DNA from: Streptomyces sp. AC550_RSS872
GTDB taxonomy: Bacteria > Actinomycetota > Actinomycetes > Streptomycetales > Streptomycetaceae
DNA length: 64,000 nucleotides
Assembly (NCBI RefSeq): GCF_019049285.1
Contig: NZ_JAGMUL010000208.1
Coordinates: forward strand, 124,001 to 188,000
Reading direction: 5' to 3'
Part shown: in pieces, positions 38,835 through 47,499 of the stretch
Position numbering within the stretch: the first letter of the stretch is position 1
How the letters are laid out: the number at the start of each line of letters is the position of its first letter
Notes under the pieces: generated by a model
What the model was told of the DNA's origin: nothing
Databases searched by the model: none
Seen by the model: only the letters and a program-made list of their open reading frames with translations
Made by a program: the position numbers and the translations under genes

Positions 38835-39911
38835 ATGTTCGAGGCCGTCGAGGACCTGGTCGTTGAGCACGCCGACCTGGAGACGAAGCTCGCCGACCCG
38901 TCGGTCCACGCCGACCAGGCCAACGCGCGCAAGCTCAACAAGCGCTACGCCGAGCTCACCCCGATCGTCGCCACGTACCGCTCCTGGAAGCAGACCGGCG
39001 ACGACATCGAGACGGCGAAGGAACTCGCCGCCGACGACCCGGACTTCGCGGCCGAGGTCAAGGAGCTGGAGCGGACGCGCGAGGAGCTGACGGAGAAGCT
39101 GCGGCTTCTTCTCGTCCCGCGCGACCCCAGCGACGACAAGGACGTCATCCTCGAGATCAAGGCGGGCGCGGGCGGCGACGAGTCGGCGCTGTTCGCCGGT
39201 GACCTGCTGCGGATGTATCTGCGGTACGCGGAGCGGGTCGGCTGGAAGACCGAGATCATCGACGCCACCGAATCCGAGCTGGGCGGCTACAAGGACGTCC
39301 AGGTCGCGGTGAAGACCAAGGGCGGCCAGGGTGCCACCGAGCCCGGCCAGGGCGTCTGGGCCCGGATGAAGTACGAGGGCGGCGTGCACCGCGTGCAGCG
39401 TGTCCCGGCGACCGAGTCCCAGGGCCGTATCCACACGTCGGCCGCGGGTGTCCTCGTCACCCCCGAGGCCGAGGAGGTCGACGTCGAGATCAACCCGAAC
39501 GACCTCCGCATCGACGTGTACCGGTCGTCCGGCCCGGGCGGGCAGTCCGTCAACACCACCGACTCCGCCGTGCGCATCACGCACATTCCGACCGGAGTCG
39601 TCGCTTCCTGCCAGAACGAGAAGAGCCAGCTACAGAACAAGGAGCAGGCACTGCGTATCCTGCGCTCCAGGCTGCTCGCGGCGGCCCAGGAGGAGGCGGA
39701 GCGGGAAGCCGCCGACGCCCGCCGCAGCCAGGTCCGCACCGTCGACCGCTCCGAGAAGATCCGTACCTACAACTTCCCGGAGAATCGCATCTCGGACCAC
39801 CGGGTCGGCTTCAAGGCCTACAACCTGGACCAGGTCCTGGACGGCGACCTCGACGCGGTGATCCAGGCGTGCGTCGACGCGGACTCGGCGGCCAAGCTGG
39901 CGGCCGCGTAA
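38835..39911 (+). CDS. prfA: Peptide chain release factor 1
   Basis: The 358-residue product starts at ATG 38835 behind AGGAG. The domain 2 PAT motif that reads UAA/UAG stops is in VHRVQRVPATESQGRIHTSA, and the GGQ loop is in VYRSSGPGGQSVNTTDSAVR. The glutamine of GGQ is the methylation target of PrmC, encoded 53 bases downstream. Length is standard. Confidence 0.97.
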   Translation: MFEAVEDLVVEHADLETKLADPSVHADQANARKLNKRYAELTPIVATYRSWKQTGDDIETAKELAADDPDFAAEVKELERTREELTEKLRLLLVPRDPSDDKDVILEIKAGAGGDESALFAGDLLRMYLRYAERVGWKTEIIDATESELGGYKDVQVAVKTKGGQGATEPGQGVWARMKYEGGVHRVQRVPATESQGRIHTSAAGVLVTPEAEEVDVEINPNDLRIDVYRSSGPGGQSVNTTDSAVRITHIPTGVVASCQNEKSQLQNKEQALRILRSRLLAAAQEEAEREAADARRSQVRTVDRSEKIRTYNFPENRISDHRVGFKAYNLDQVLDGDLDAVIQACVDADSAAKLAAA

Positions 39912-39964
39912 GGACGTAGACGTAAGGGACGTACGCACGTACGAGTACGACACGGAGGACTTGC

Positions 39965-40846
39965 GTGCAGCAATTCATCGGGGGGCGAACCCCGAGCCCC
40001 CGCAGCGTGCTGCTCGCGGAGGTGGCCCAGGCCACCCAGCGGCTGGCCGACGCCGGCGTGCCCTCGCCGCGCAACGACGCGGAGGAGCTCGCCGCGTTCG
40101 TGCACGGCGTGAAGCGGGGCGAGCTGCACTCCGTGAAGGACGCGGACTTCGACGCCCGCTACTGGGAGGTCATCGCCCGGCGTGAGCAGCGCGAGCCGCT
40201 CCAGCACATCACCGGGCGGGCCTACTTCCGCTATCTCGAACTCCAAGTCGGGCCCGGGGTGTTCGTGCCCCGCCCCGAGACGGAGTCGGTGGTCGGCTGG
40301 GCCATAGACGCCGTGCGCGCGATGGACGTCGTGGAGCCGTGCATCGTCGACCTGTGCACCGGCTCCGGCGCCATCGCGCTCGCCCTCGCCCAGGAGGTGC
40401 CGCGCTCGCGCGTGCACGCCGTGGAGCTGTCCGAGGACGCGCTGCACTGGACCCGCAAGAACGTGGAGGGGTCCAGGGTCGAGCTCCGTCAGGGCAACGC
40501 CCTGGACGCGTTCCCCGACCTGGACGGCCAGGTCGACCTGGTCATCTCCAACCCGCCCTACATCCCGCTCACCGAATGGGAGTACGTCGCTCCCGAGGCG
40601 CGGGACTACGATCCTGAGCTCGCCCTGTTCTCCGGCGAGGACGGCCTCGATCTCATCCGCGGTCTGGAACGGACCGCACACCGGCTCCTGCGCCCCGGCG
40701 GCGTCGTCGTCATCGAGCACGCCGACACCCAGGGCGGCCAGGTGCCGTGGATCTTCACCGAGGAGCGGGGCTGGGCCGACGCGGCCGACCACCCGGACCT
40801 CAACAACCGCCCCCGGTTCGCGACGGCCCGCAAGGCACTGCCGTGA
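39965..40846 (+). CDS. prmC: Release factor glutamine methyltransferase
   Basis: GTG 39965 starts 293 residues (a TTG at 39961 is out of frame with it). Motif I is EPCIVDLCTGSGAIALALAQ and the NPPY catalytic motif is QVDLVISNPPYIPLTEWEYV. The N-terminal helical domain, ending in QREPLQHITGRAYFRYLELQ, positions the release factor. It methylates the GGQ glutamine of RF1 and RF2. It is placed after prfA as in most bacteria. Confidence 0.96.
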   Translation: MQQFIGGRTPSPRSVLLAEVAQATQRLADAGVPSPRNDAEELAAFVHGVKRGELHSVKDADFDARYWEVIARREQREPLQHITGRAYFRYLELQVGPGVFVPRPETESVVGWAIDAVRAMDVVEPCIVDLCTGSGAIALALAQEVPRSRVHAVELSEDALHWTRKNVEGSRVELRQGNALDAFPDLDGQVDLVISNPPYIPLTEWEYVAPEARDYDPELALFSGEDGLDLIRGLERTAHRLLRPGGVVVIEHADTQGGQVPWIFTEERGWADAADHPDLNNRPRFATARKALP

Positions 40847-40898
40847 CCACCGCCGCGACTTCGATCCCGCAGTACGTGTACGAGGAGGCCCGCTAGAC

Positions 40899-41546
40899 AT
40901 GGCACGGCGATACGACACCAACGACGCGACCGACCGCACGACGGGTCTGCGTGAGGCCGCGTCCGCCGTCCGCCGGGGCGAACTCGTGGTCCTCCCGACC
41001 GACACGGTGTACGGCATCGGCGCCGACGCGTTCACCAAGGAGGCCGTCGGTGACCTGCTGGAGGCCAAGGGGCGGGGCCGTAACATGCCCACCCCTGTGC
41101 TGATCGGCTCCCCGAACACGCTCCACGGTCTCGTCACCGACTTCTCCGAGCTGGCCTGGGAACTGGTCGACGCGTTCTGGCCGGGCGCGCTGACGCTGGT
41201 CGCCAAGCACCAGCCGTCGTTGCAGTGGGACCTGGGGGACACGCGCGGCACGGTCGCGGTGCGGATGCCGCTGCACCCCGTCGCCATCGAGCTGCTGACG
41301 GAGGTCGGACCCATGGCGGTCTCCTCGGCCAACCTCACGGGTCACCCGGCCCCCGAGGACTGTGACGCCGCGCAGGAGATGCTCGGCGACTCGGTCTCCG
41401 TCTACCTGGACGGCGGCCCGACCCCCGGCAACGTCCCGTCGTCGATCGTCGACGTCACGGGCGAGGTGCCCCTCCTCCTGCGCGCGGGCGCGATCTCCGC
41501 GGACGAGCTGCGGAAGGTCGTACCCGACCTCGAGGTGGCCAATTGA
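40899..41546 (+). CDS. L-threonylcarbamoyladenylate synthase (Sua5/YrdC family)
   Basis: In this 215-residue protein the YrdC fold is shown by AASAVRRGELVVLPTDTVYG IGADAF, AKGRGRNMPTPVLIGSPNTL, FWPGALTLVAKHQPSLQWDL, TVAVRMPLHPVAIELL and GPMAVSSANLTGHPAPED. It makes threonylcarbamoyl-AMP for the t6A37 modification of ANN-reading tRNAs. It lacks the extra Sua5 C-terminal domain, so it is the short TsaC-like form. The stop overlaps the following TTG start. Confidence 0.95.
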   Translation: MARRYDTNDATDRTTGLREAASAVRRGELVVLPTDTVYGIGADAFTKEAVGDLLEAKGRGRNMPTPVLIGSPNTLHGLVTDFSELAWELVDAFWPGALTLVAKHQPSLQWDLGDTRGTVAVRMPLHPVAIELLTEVGPMAVSSANLTGHPAPEDCDAAQEMLGDSVSVYLDGGPTPGNVPSSIVDVTGEVPLLLRAGAISADELRKVVPDLEVAN

Positions 41547-42223
41547 CAGCCCCTGATGTGGGGCGTGGCATAGGCAACGGGGAAAGCGCGGCGGAGATCA
41601 CGACGACCTTCGTGGGACTCCCGCGCGACAGCTTCCGCATCCTCCACGTCAGCACCGGAAACGTGTGCCGCTCGCCGATCACCGAGCGGCTGACCCGTCA
41701 TTTCGTGGCGCAGCGCCTCGGAGTGCTGGGCGGCGGGCTGATCGTGGAGAGCGCGGGCACCTGGGGCCACGAGGGCGCGCCCATGGAATCCAACGCGGAG
41801 ACCGTCCTCGCCGACTTCGGCGCGGACGCCTCCGGCTTCACCGGCCGGGAGCTCCTCGACGAGCACGTCATCATGGCCGACCTCGTCCTCACGGCCACCC
41901 GCGACCACCGCGCCCAGGTCATCTCCATGGGCCATTCGGCGGGCCTGCGCACCTTCACCCTGAAGGAGTTCACCCGCCTGGTCCGCGCGATAGACCCCAC
42001 GACGCTCCCTCCCCTGGAGGACGGCGTCGTCCAGCGCGCACGTGCCCTGGTCCGGGCGGCGGCGGCTCTACGCGGGTGGCTTCTGGCGCCGACGGCTGAG
42101 GCGGACGAGGTGTATGACCCGTATGGGGCGCCGCTCGGGTTCTTCCGGTCGGTGGGGGACGAGATACATCAGGCGCTGGATCCGGTGGTGACGGCGCTGA
42201 CGGGTGTCCCCGCGAGGACGTAA
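41543..42223 (+). CDS. Low-molecular-weight protein tyrosine phosphatase family protein with altered active-site Cys
   Basis: TTG 41543 overlaps the upstream stop. The 226-residue protein has the LMW-PTP loop in FRILHVSTGNVCRSPITERL, but the expected nucleophile is serine (S37) instead of cysteine; C42 and R43 are present. The DP general-acid loop is kept (EVYDPYGAPLGFF), as is IVESAGTWGHEGAP. Without a nucleophilic cysteine normal phosphatase chemistry should fail, so it may bind phosphotyrosine or act differently. Family members here are sometimes labelled arsenate reductase-like, which the serine argues against. Location between sua5 and glyA is usual for streptomycetes. Confidence 0.82.
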   Translation: MTAPDVGRGIGNGESAAEITTTFVGLPRDSFRILHVSTGNVCRSPITERLTRHFVAQRLGVLGGGLIVESAGTWGHEGAPMESNAETVLADFGADASGFTGRELLDEHVIMADLVLTATRDHRAQVISMGHSAGLRTFTLKEFTRLVRAIDPTTLPPLEDGVVQRARALVRAAAALRGWLLAPTAEADEVYDPYGAPLGFFRSVGDEIHQALDPVVTALTGVPART

Positions 42224-42299
42224 CAACACAGGGCGTCCCTGGCGCCCCGGGCCTACATTGGACGTACGTCATCGCCGACGCACGCCCCCGGAGCCCATC

Positions 42300-43538
42300 A
42301 TGTCGGTCACCCATACCCTCGAGGCCGATGTCCTGCGCCGGCAGGACCCTCAGCTCGCCGACATCCTGCTCGGGGAGCTGGAGCGGCAGTCGACGACGCT
42401 TCAGCTGATCGCCGCCGAGAACTACACGTCGCCGGCCGTCCTTGCGGCGCTCGGATCGCCGCTGGCCAACAAGTACGCCGAGGGCTATCCGGGGAGCCGG
42501 TACCACGGCGGGTGCGAGATGGTCGACGTCGCCGAGCGGCTCGCCGTCGAGCGGGCCAAGGCGCTGTTCGGGGCCGAGCACGCCAACGTCCAGTCCCATT
42601 CGGGCTCCTCCGCGGTGCTCGCCGCGTACGCAGCCTTGCTGCGGCCCGGTGACACCGTCCTCGCGCTCGGGCTGCCGTACGGCGGACACCTCACGCATGG
42701 CTCGCCCGCCAACTTCTCCGGCCGCTGGTTCGACTTCGTCGGCTACGGGGTGGACGCCGAGACCGGGCTCATCGACCACGACCAGGTGCGCACCCTGGCC
42801 CTGGCGCACCGGCCCAAGGCGATCGTCTGCGGGTCCATCGCCTACCCCCGGCACATCGACTACGCCTTCTTCCGTGACATCGCCGACGAGGTGGGCGCGT
42901 ATCTCATCGCCGACGCCGCCCACCCGATGGGGCTCGTCGCCGGGGGAGCGGCGCCCAGTCCGGTGCCGTACGCCGATGTGGTGTGCGCCACCACGCACAA
43001 GGTGCTGCGCGGCCCGCGCGGCGGCATGCTCCTGTGCGGCGCGGATCTCGCCGAGCGCGTCGACCGTGCCGTGTTCCCCTTCACCCAGGGCGGCGCCCAG
43101 ATGCACACCATCGCCGCAAAGGCCGTCGCGTTCGGGGAGGCGGCGACGCCGGCGTTCGCGGTGTACGCCCATCAGGTGGTCGCCAACGCGAGGGTGCTCG
43201 CGGCCGGGCTGGCGGCGGAGGGCCTCGTCGTCACCACGGGCGGCACCGACACCCACCTCATCACCGCCGACCCGGCGCCCCTTGGCGTCGACGGCCGTGC
43301 GGCGCGCGGACGGCTCGCGGCGGCCGGGATCGTCCTCGACTGCTGTGCGCTGCCGCACGGCGACGTCCGTGGCCTGCGCCTCGGTACGGCGGCCGTGACC
43401 ACCCAGGGCATGGGGGAGAAGGAGATGGTGTGGCTCGCCGCTACGATGGCCCGGGTGCTCAAGGGGGAGACCGAAAGCCAGAAGGTACGTGAAGAAGTGC
43501 GGGAGCTGGCCGGTGGATTTCCGCCCTATCCGGGCTGA
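42300..43538 (+). CDS. glyA: Serine hydroxymethyltransferase
   Basis: ATG 42300 with GGAG at 42290-42293 gives 412 residues. PLP fold I signatures are LQLIAAENYTSPAVLAALGS, NKYAEGYPGSRYHGGCEMVD, HANVQSHSGSSAVLAAYAAL, LIADAAHPMGLVAGG and the lysine in VVCATTHKVLRGPRGGMLL. It converts serine and tetrahydrofolate into glycine and methylene-THF. Streptomycetes usually carry more than one glyA; this one sits in the pre-ATP-synthase region. Confidence 0.95.
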   Translation: MSVTHTLEADVLRRQDPQLADILLGELERQSTTLQLIAAENYTSPAVLAALGSPLANKYAEGYPGSRYHGGCEMVDVAERLAVERAKALFGAEHANVQSHSGSSAVLAAYAALLRPGDTVLALGLPYGGHLTHGSPANFSGRWFDFVGYGVDAETGLIDHDQVRTLALAHRPKAIVCGSIAYPRHIDYAFFRDIADEVGAYLIADAAHPMGLVAGGAAPSPVPYADVVCATTHKVLRGPRGGMLLCGADLAERVDRAVFPFTQGGAQMHTIAAKAVAFGEAATPAFAVYAHQVVANARVLAAGLAAEGLVVTTGGTDTHLITADPAPLGVDGRAARGRLAAAGIVLDCCALPHGDVRGLRLGTAAVTTQGMGEKEMVWLAATMARVLKGETESQKVREEVRELAGGFPPYPG

Positions 43539-43678
43539 GGAGGGGTACCTGCGCCTTCGTACACAGCCACACGTGCAACCATCGTCGCTACCCGGAAGTC
43601 CCTGCACATATGCGTCGCGTACGCGTCCATCGCTAGTGTGTGGGGCTGAGATGGCCAGCGAGACCTGTGGGGAAGCCT

Positions 43679-45046
43679 GTGCGTGAATACCTGCTGACGC
43701 TCTGCATCACGGCCGCGGTGACGTATCTGCTGACAGGGCCGGTACGCAAATTCGCGATCGTGGCCGGGGCGATGCCGGAGATCCGGGCACGTGACGTGCA
43801 CCGGGAACCCACTCCGCGGCTCGGCGGTATCGCGATGTTCTTCGGGCTGTGCGCGGGTCTGCTGGTCGCCGACCACCTCACGAACCTCAGTGCCGTCTTC
43901 GAGAAGTCCAACGAACCGCGGGCGCTGCTCTCCGGAGCGGCGCTCATCTGGCTGATCGGCGTCCTGGACGACAAGTTCGAGATCGACGCCCTGATCAAGC
44001 TGGGCGGCCAGATGATCGCCGCGGGCGTCATGGTCATGCAGGGTCTGACGATCCTGTGGCTGCCCATCCCCGGCTTCGGCTCGGTCGCCCTGACCCAGTG
44101 GCAGGGCACCCTGCTGACGGTCGCCCTGGTCGTCATCACCATCAACGCGGTCAACTTCGTCGACGGCCTGGACGGCCTCGCGGCGGGCATGGTGTGCATC
44201 GCCTCGGCCGCGTTCTTCCTCTACGCCTACCGCGTCTGGGTGTCGTACGGCATCGAGGCCGCCGCGCCGGCCACCCTGTTCTCGGCGATCCTGATGGGCA
44301 TGTGCCTGGGCTTCCTGCCGCACAACATGCACCCCGCGCGGATCTTCATGGGCGACTCCGGCTCGATGCTGATCGGCCTGGTCCTCGCGGCGGGCGCGAT
44401 CTCGATCACCGGACAGGTCGACCCGGACGCGCTGAAGCTGTTCGCGGGGTCGGAGAAGGCGGCTGTGCACCAGACGGTGCCGGTCTACATTCCTCTGCTG
44501 CTGCCGTTGACGATCATCGCGATCCCGGCGGCCGACCTGGTGCTGGCGATCGTGCGCCGCACCTGGCGGGGGCAGTCGCCGTTCGCCGCCGACCGCGGCC
44601 ACCTCCACCACCGCCTCCTGGAGATCGGCCACTCCCACAGCCGCGCGGTGCTGATCATGTACTTCTGGTCGGCCCTGATCGCCTTCGGCGCGCTCGCCTA
44701 CTCCGTGAACTCGGCGTCGATGTGGATCGTCCTGGGCGTGGTCTTCCTCAGCGCCATCGGCCTGGCCCTGCTGCTGCTCCCCCGCTTCACGCCCCGCGCC
44801 CCGCGCTGGGCCGAGCGCTTCGTACCGCCGCGCTACCGGCGAAGCCCGGCGGCGGCCACGGTCGGTTCCGGGCCCGCTCGTGACCGGCTCCCGATGGCCT
44901 CCGGGGAGCCCGTACTCTCCTCGGCCGAAGGGACCGCCGGGATGGTGGTACCCCGCGAGCCGGGCGTCCACCGCAAGCTGAATGGCGCCACCGCACTGTC
45001 CGACCGCTCGACGCGGGTGCGGACGCATGAGCGGGAGCGGGCTTAG
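43679..45046 (+). CDS. Polyprenyl-phosphate glycosylphosphotransferase (WecA/MraY family)
   Basis: GTG 43679 behind GGGGAAG gives 455 residues with about eleven hydrophobic segments. Family motifs are DVHREPTPRLGGIAMFFGLC, LIWLIGVLDDKFEIDALIKL with the DD pair, NAVNFVDGLDGLAAGMVCIA with NxxNxxDGxDGLA, ARIFMGDSGSMLIGLVLAAG and RRTWRGQSPFAADRGHLHHR with the HIHH-like sugar-binding loop. It moves a GlcNAc- or related sugar-phosphate onto undecaprenyl phosphate at the inner membrane face, starting a wall polymer. The C-terminal cytoplasmic tail is long and disordered. In most streptomycetes the ATP synthase operon follows; here a polyketide cluster does. Confidence 0.93.
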   Translation: MREYLLTLCITAAVTYLLTGPVRKFAIVAGAMPEIRARDVHREPTPRLGGIAMFFGLCAGLLVADHLTNLSAVFEKSNEPRALLSGAALIWLIGVLDDKFEIDALIKLGGQMIAAGVMVMQGLTILWLPIPGFGSVALTQWQGTLLTVALVVITINAVNFVDGLDGLAAGMVCIASAAFFLYAYRVWVSYGIEAAAPATLFSAILMGMCLGFLPHNMHPARIFMGDSGSMLIGLVLAAGAISITGQVDPDALKLFAGSEKAAVHQTVPVYIPLLLPLTIIAIPAADLVLAIVRRTWRGQSPFAADRGHLHHRLLEIGHSHSRAVLIMYFWSALIAFGALAYSVNSASMWIVLGVVFLSAIGLALLLLPRFTPRAPRWAERFVPPRYRRSPAAATVGSGPARDRLPMASGEPVLSSAEGTAGMVVPREPGVHRKLNGATALSDRSTRVRTHERERA

Positions 45047-45074
45047 CCGGTCGGGCGGGGGTCAGTGGAGGGCG

Positions 45075-46247
45075 TCAGTGGAGGGGGTCCTGGGGGTGTG
45101 GGCCCCAGGCTGTGCGGAGGACCGTGGTGACCTCGCCCACGGTGGCTCTGACGGACAGGGCGTCCTTCATGGGGTGGAGAACGTTGTCGTCGCTGTGTGC
45201 GGCCTTGCGGAGGCGTAGCAGGGCCTCAGTGACCGATGTCTCGACGCGCCAGGCGCGCAGCTTGGCCAGTTGTTCGGTCTGGCGGGCGCGCAGGGCGGCG
45301 GAGGCCAGGTGTGGCCGGGGTGGCGGGCGGTGCTCGAAGCGTCGGCCGAGCTGCGTGTCGCCCAGGCCGTGCTCGACGACCGGGAGTACGCCGCCCATGC
45401 CCCGCAGCCGCTCCAGCAGGGCGAGTGCCTCGGTCGAGATGTCCGCCGTGCGAGTACGCCGCCGATCCGGGGGAGCGGGCGTGCCGCCCCGCGGCTGCTG
45501 GACGTAGAGGCGGGGTACGGCCGCGTCTGCCGCCAGCGTCCACACCCGGCGTACCGCGCGCAGCTTCGCCCGGTTCTCGGCGCCGGTGGCGCCCTGGGCG
45601 AGGCAGAGGGTCAGCCGGGGCACGACCAGGCTCGGGTCCAGGCCGGGCACCGCGGCGGCAGCGCGCAGGTACTCCATGCCACAGGCGACGGCGAAGGCGA
45701 CCTCCAGCGCCGGATCCGCGCCGGGCCCCGCCAACTGGTGGCCGCACACCGACAGACACTGCCAGCGGGGCAGCTCGGCCGTGCCGTACGCGACGACGTC
45801 CGTGGCCAGCCGCAGCAGGTGGCGCAGCGGGAGTCCGCCGAGTCCGCCCGCGAGGAAGCTGCGGAAGGCGTCGTTGCGGACCGCCCCGGCCAGCCGGCGG
45901 GGCGTCATCCCCTGCTCCTCCGCGACGAGCTGGTACAGCAGCAGAAGGGGAGCCGCCGCGGCGCCGGCCGCCAGCGTGGGACGTATCCGGTCCAGGGGGA
46001 GCCCGCTGAAGAGCACGCGCATGTCGTCAATGGAGTCGACGGAGACCCCGCAGCGGCCGACCAGCCCCCGTGCCTGGGGCGCGTCGGAGTCGAGGCCGGC
46101 CCGTGTGGGCAGGTCGAAGACGACCGGCACGATCCTGGTGCCGGCGGCGAACAGCTGCCGGAACGTGGCGTTGGCCTGGGTCGCGGTACCGGAGACGGTC
46201 ATGCGGCGGGGCCGGACGGGAGTGTCCGCTCGGTCACTGGTCCGCAC
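45075..46247 (-). CDS. Truncated methylmalonyl-CoA mutase-like protein without B12 domain
   Basis: The protein is 390 residues from GTG 46247; an ATG at 46202 is an alternative start. The first half follows the mutase barrel: SGTATQANATFRQLFAAGTR, VVFDLPTRAGLDSDAPQAR, GLVGRCGVSVDSIDDMRVLF, LLLYQLVAEEQGMTPRRLAG. The end matches the family C-terminus: ALRARQTEQLAKLRAWRVE and NVLHPMKDALSVRATVGEVT. Real mutase catalytic subunits have well over 500 residues. The segment with the QTSG and NN-RT substrate residues is absent, and the SGYH histidine region reads SVCGHQL. No cobalamin-binding domain is present. It is either inactive or repurposed. It is beside a PKS, where mutases normally supply extender units. 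It overlaps the metallophosphoesterase by 14 bases. Confidence 0.75.
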   Translation of the reverse strand: MRTSDRADTPVRPRRMTVSGTATQANATFRQLFAAGTRIVPVVFDLPTRAGLDSDAPQARGLVGRCGVSVDSIDDMRVLFSGLPLDRIRPTLAAGAAAAPLLLLYQLVAEEQGMTPRRLAGAVRNDAFRSFLAGGLGGLPLRHLLRLATDVVAYGTAELPRWQCLSVCGHQLAGPGADPALEVAFAVACGMEYLRAAAAVPGLDPSLVVPRLTLCLAQGATGAENRAKLRAVRRVWTLAADAAVPRLYVQQPRGGTPAPPDRRRTRTADISTEALALLERLRGMGGVLPVVEHGLGDTQLGRRFEHRPPPRPHLASAALRARQTEQLAKLRAWRVETSVTEALLRLRKAAHSDDNVLHPMKDALSVRATVGEVTTVLRTAWGPHPQDPLH

Positions 46248-47181
46248 CGCCTATGCCCGCCGGTACCCGGCCCAGCACATCGACCGGCCAGTGCGGCCTT
46301 CGCCGGGGCCATCGTCGCCACTCCCGCGGATAGCCGAGGGACGCCTCGTGGTGGGGCACGCCCTGCCAGTGGATCAGCCGCGGGATGTGCAGATGGCCGT
46401 AGACCACCGCGGCCGCCCGGTAGCGCACGGGCCAGTCCGCCGTCGCCGTGGTGCCGCACCACAGGGCGAACTCGGGGTGGCGCAGGGCGCGGGTGGGTTC
46501 CCGGACGAGGGGGAAGTGGTTGACGAGGACGGTGGGTGTGTCGTCCTGCTCGACGAGCGCGTCGAGCCGGGCTCGGGTCTCGGTGACCCGCGCCCGGCAC
46601 CAGGCCTCACGGCTCGGCCAGGGATCCGGGTCGAGCAGGAACTCGTCCGTGCAGATCACCCCGGCCTCGTCGGCGAGGTGCAGCGCGTGGCTCTTGGACC
46701 AGGCGGCCGGCGGCAGGAAGCTGTAGTCGTAGAGGAGGAAGAGCGGGACGACGGTCAGCGGGCCGCCCCGGCCGTGCCAGACGGGGTAGGGGTCCTCGGG
46801 TGTGACGACGCCCAGGGCGCGGCAGCGTTCCACCAGATACCGGTACTTGGCCTCACCGCGAAGGTCATCGGGGTCACCCGGCGCGGTCCACAGTTCATGG
46901 TTGCCGGGGGTCCACACGACCTTGGCGAACCGGTCGCGCAGCAGGGACAGCGCCCATGTGATGTCGGACACCGTCTCGCCCACGTCCCCGGCGACCAGCA
47001 GCCAGTCCTCGTCGGAGTCCGGGCGGAGCCGCTCGACGAGGTCCCTGTTCTCCTGGTGGCGGACATGGACGTCGCTGATGGCGAGAAGCCGGCCAGCGTG
47101 TCGATTCCGGCTCAACTCTGCCCTCCCCAGGCCCCCGGGCCGCCGGTCCGGGGCGGCATCGTGTCTCACAGCCTGATCCAC
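46234..47181 (-). CDS. Calcineurin-like metallophosphoesterase
   Basis: The 315-residue product shows dinuclear metal motifs in order: LLAISDVHVRHQENRD (DxH), WLLVAGDVGETVSDITWAL (GDxxE), KVVWTPGNHELWTAPG (GNHE), TVLVNHFPLVREPTRALRH (H) and AAVVYGHLHIPRLIHWQG (GHxH). The catalytic set is complete. Similar enzymes lie beside phosphopantetheinyl transferase or natural-product genes in streptomycetes, but the substrate is not known. It is transcribed leftward in one unit with the mutase-like gene. The GTG at 47181 is the furthest start; the conserved part begins about 25 residues later, so a shorter form is possible. Confidence 0.88.
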   Translation of the reverse strand: MDQAVRHDAAPDRRPGGLGRAELSRNRHAGRLLAISDVHVRHQENRDLVERLRPDSDEDWLLVAGDVGETVSDITWALSLLRDRFAKVVWTPGNHELWTAPGDPDDLRGEAKYRYLVERCRALGVVTPEDPYPVWHGRGGPLTVVPLFLLYDYSFLPPAAWSKSHALHLADEAGVICTDEFLLDPDPWPSREAWCRARVTETRARLDALVEQDDTPTVLVNHFPLVREPTRALRHPEFALWCGTTATADWPVRYRAAAVVYGHLHIPRLIHWQGVPHHEASLGYPREWRRWPRRRPHWPVDVLGRVPAGIGGADQ

Positions 47182-47379
47182 CGCCCCGAGAGGTGGAACC
47201 CCTAATCCGCACCCCGACCGCCGGTGTGTGGAGCGGGCATCCCCCCGGGAGTGGGGAGGCTCACACTGTGCCTACGCCGCTGATCCCGGCGCTTGCCCGG
47301 CCACCCGCCGGGCCGGGGCGCGCCACACCCCCTCCTGTCGAAGAAGGCCAGCTCAGGCAGCATTTTCTGGTCGGCGCAC
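47182..47379. other. Non-coding space between divergent cluster genes
   Basis: No gene is supported. A GCCCGGC/GCCGGGC hairpin lies at 47295-47313. The leftward promoter for the phosphoesterase should be here. Confidence 0.45.
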
Positions 47380-47405
47380 TAGGGGGGTGTGCGCGGGATT
47401 AGGGG
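47380..47405. promoter_or_regulatory. TAGGGG boxes upstream of the thioesterase gene
   Basis: TAGGGG occurs at 47380-47385 and 47400-47405, about 100 bases before the thioesterase start. Similar boxes precede the second LAL regulator, the P450 and the PKS genes, so they may be regulator sites or conserved promoter parts. Confidence 0.5.
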
Positions 47406-47499
47406 TTGTGGGGCGAGTAAGGGGTCGCCAAGCATGGTGGATGTGACGAAAGGGCCCAGGGGGCAGAGCCCGACGGCCCTCTGTAGCACGAAAGGTTCT

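Noticed and set aside
41543..42223. A second arsenate reductase gene
   Set aside because: The reductase/phosphatase nucleophile is Ser, the extra ArsC cysteines are missing and the gene is in a core housekeeping context.
42224..42299. A glycine riboswitch before glyA
   Set aside because: The gap is only 76 bases and shows no recognisable paired aptamer core.
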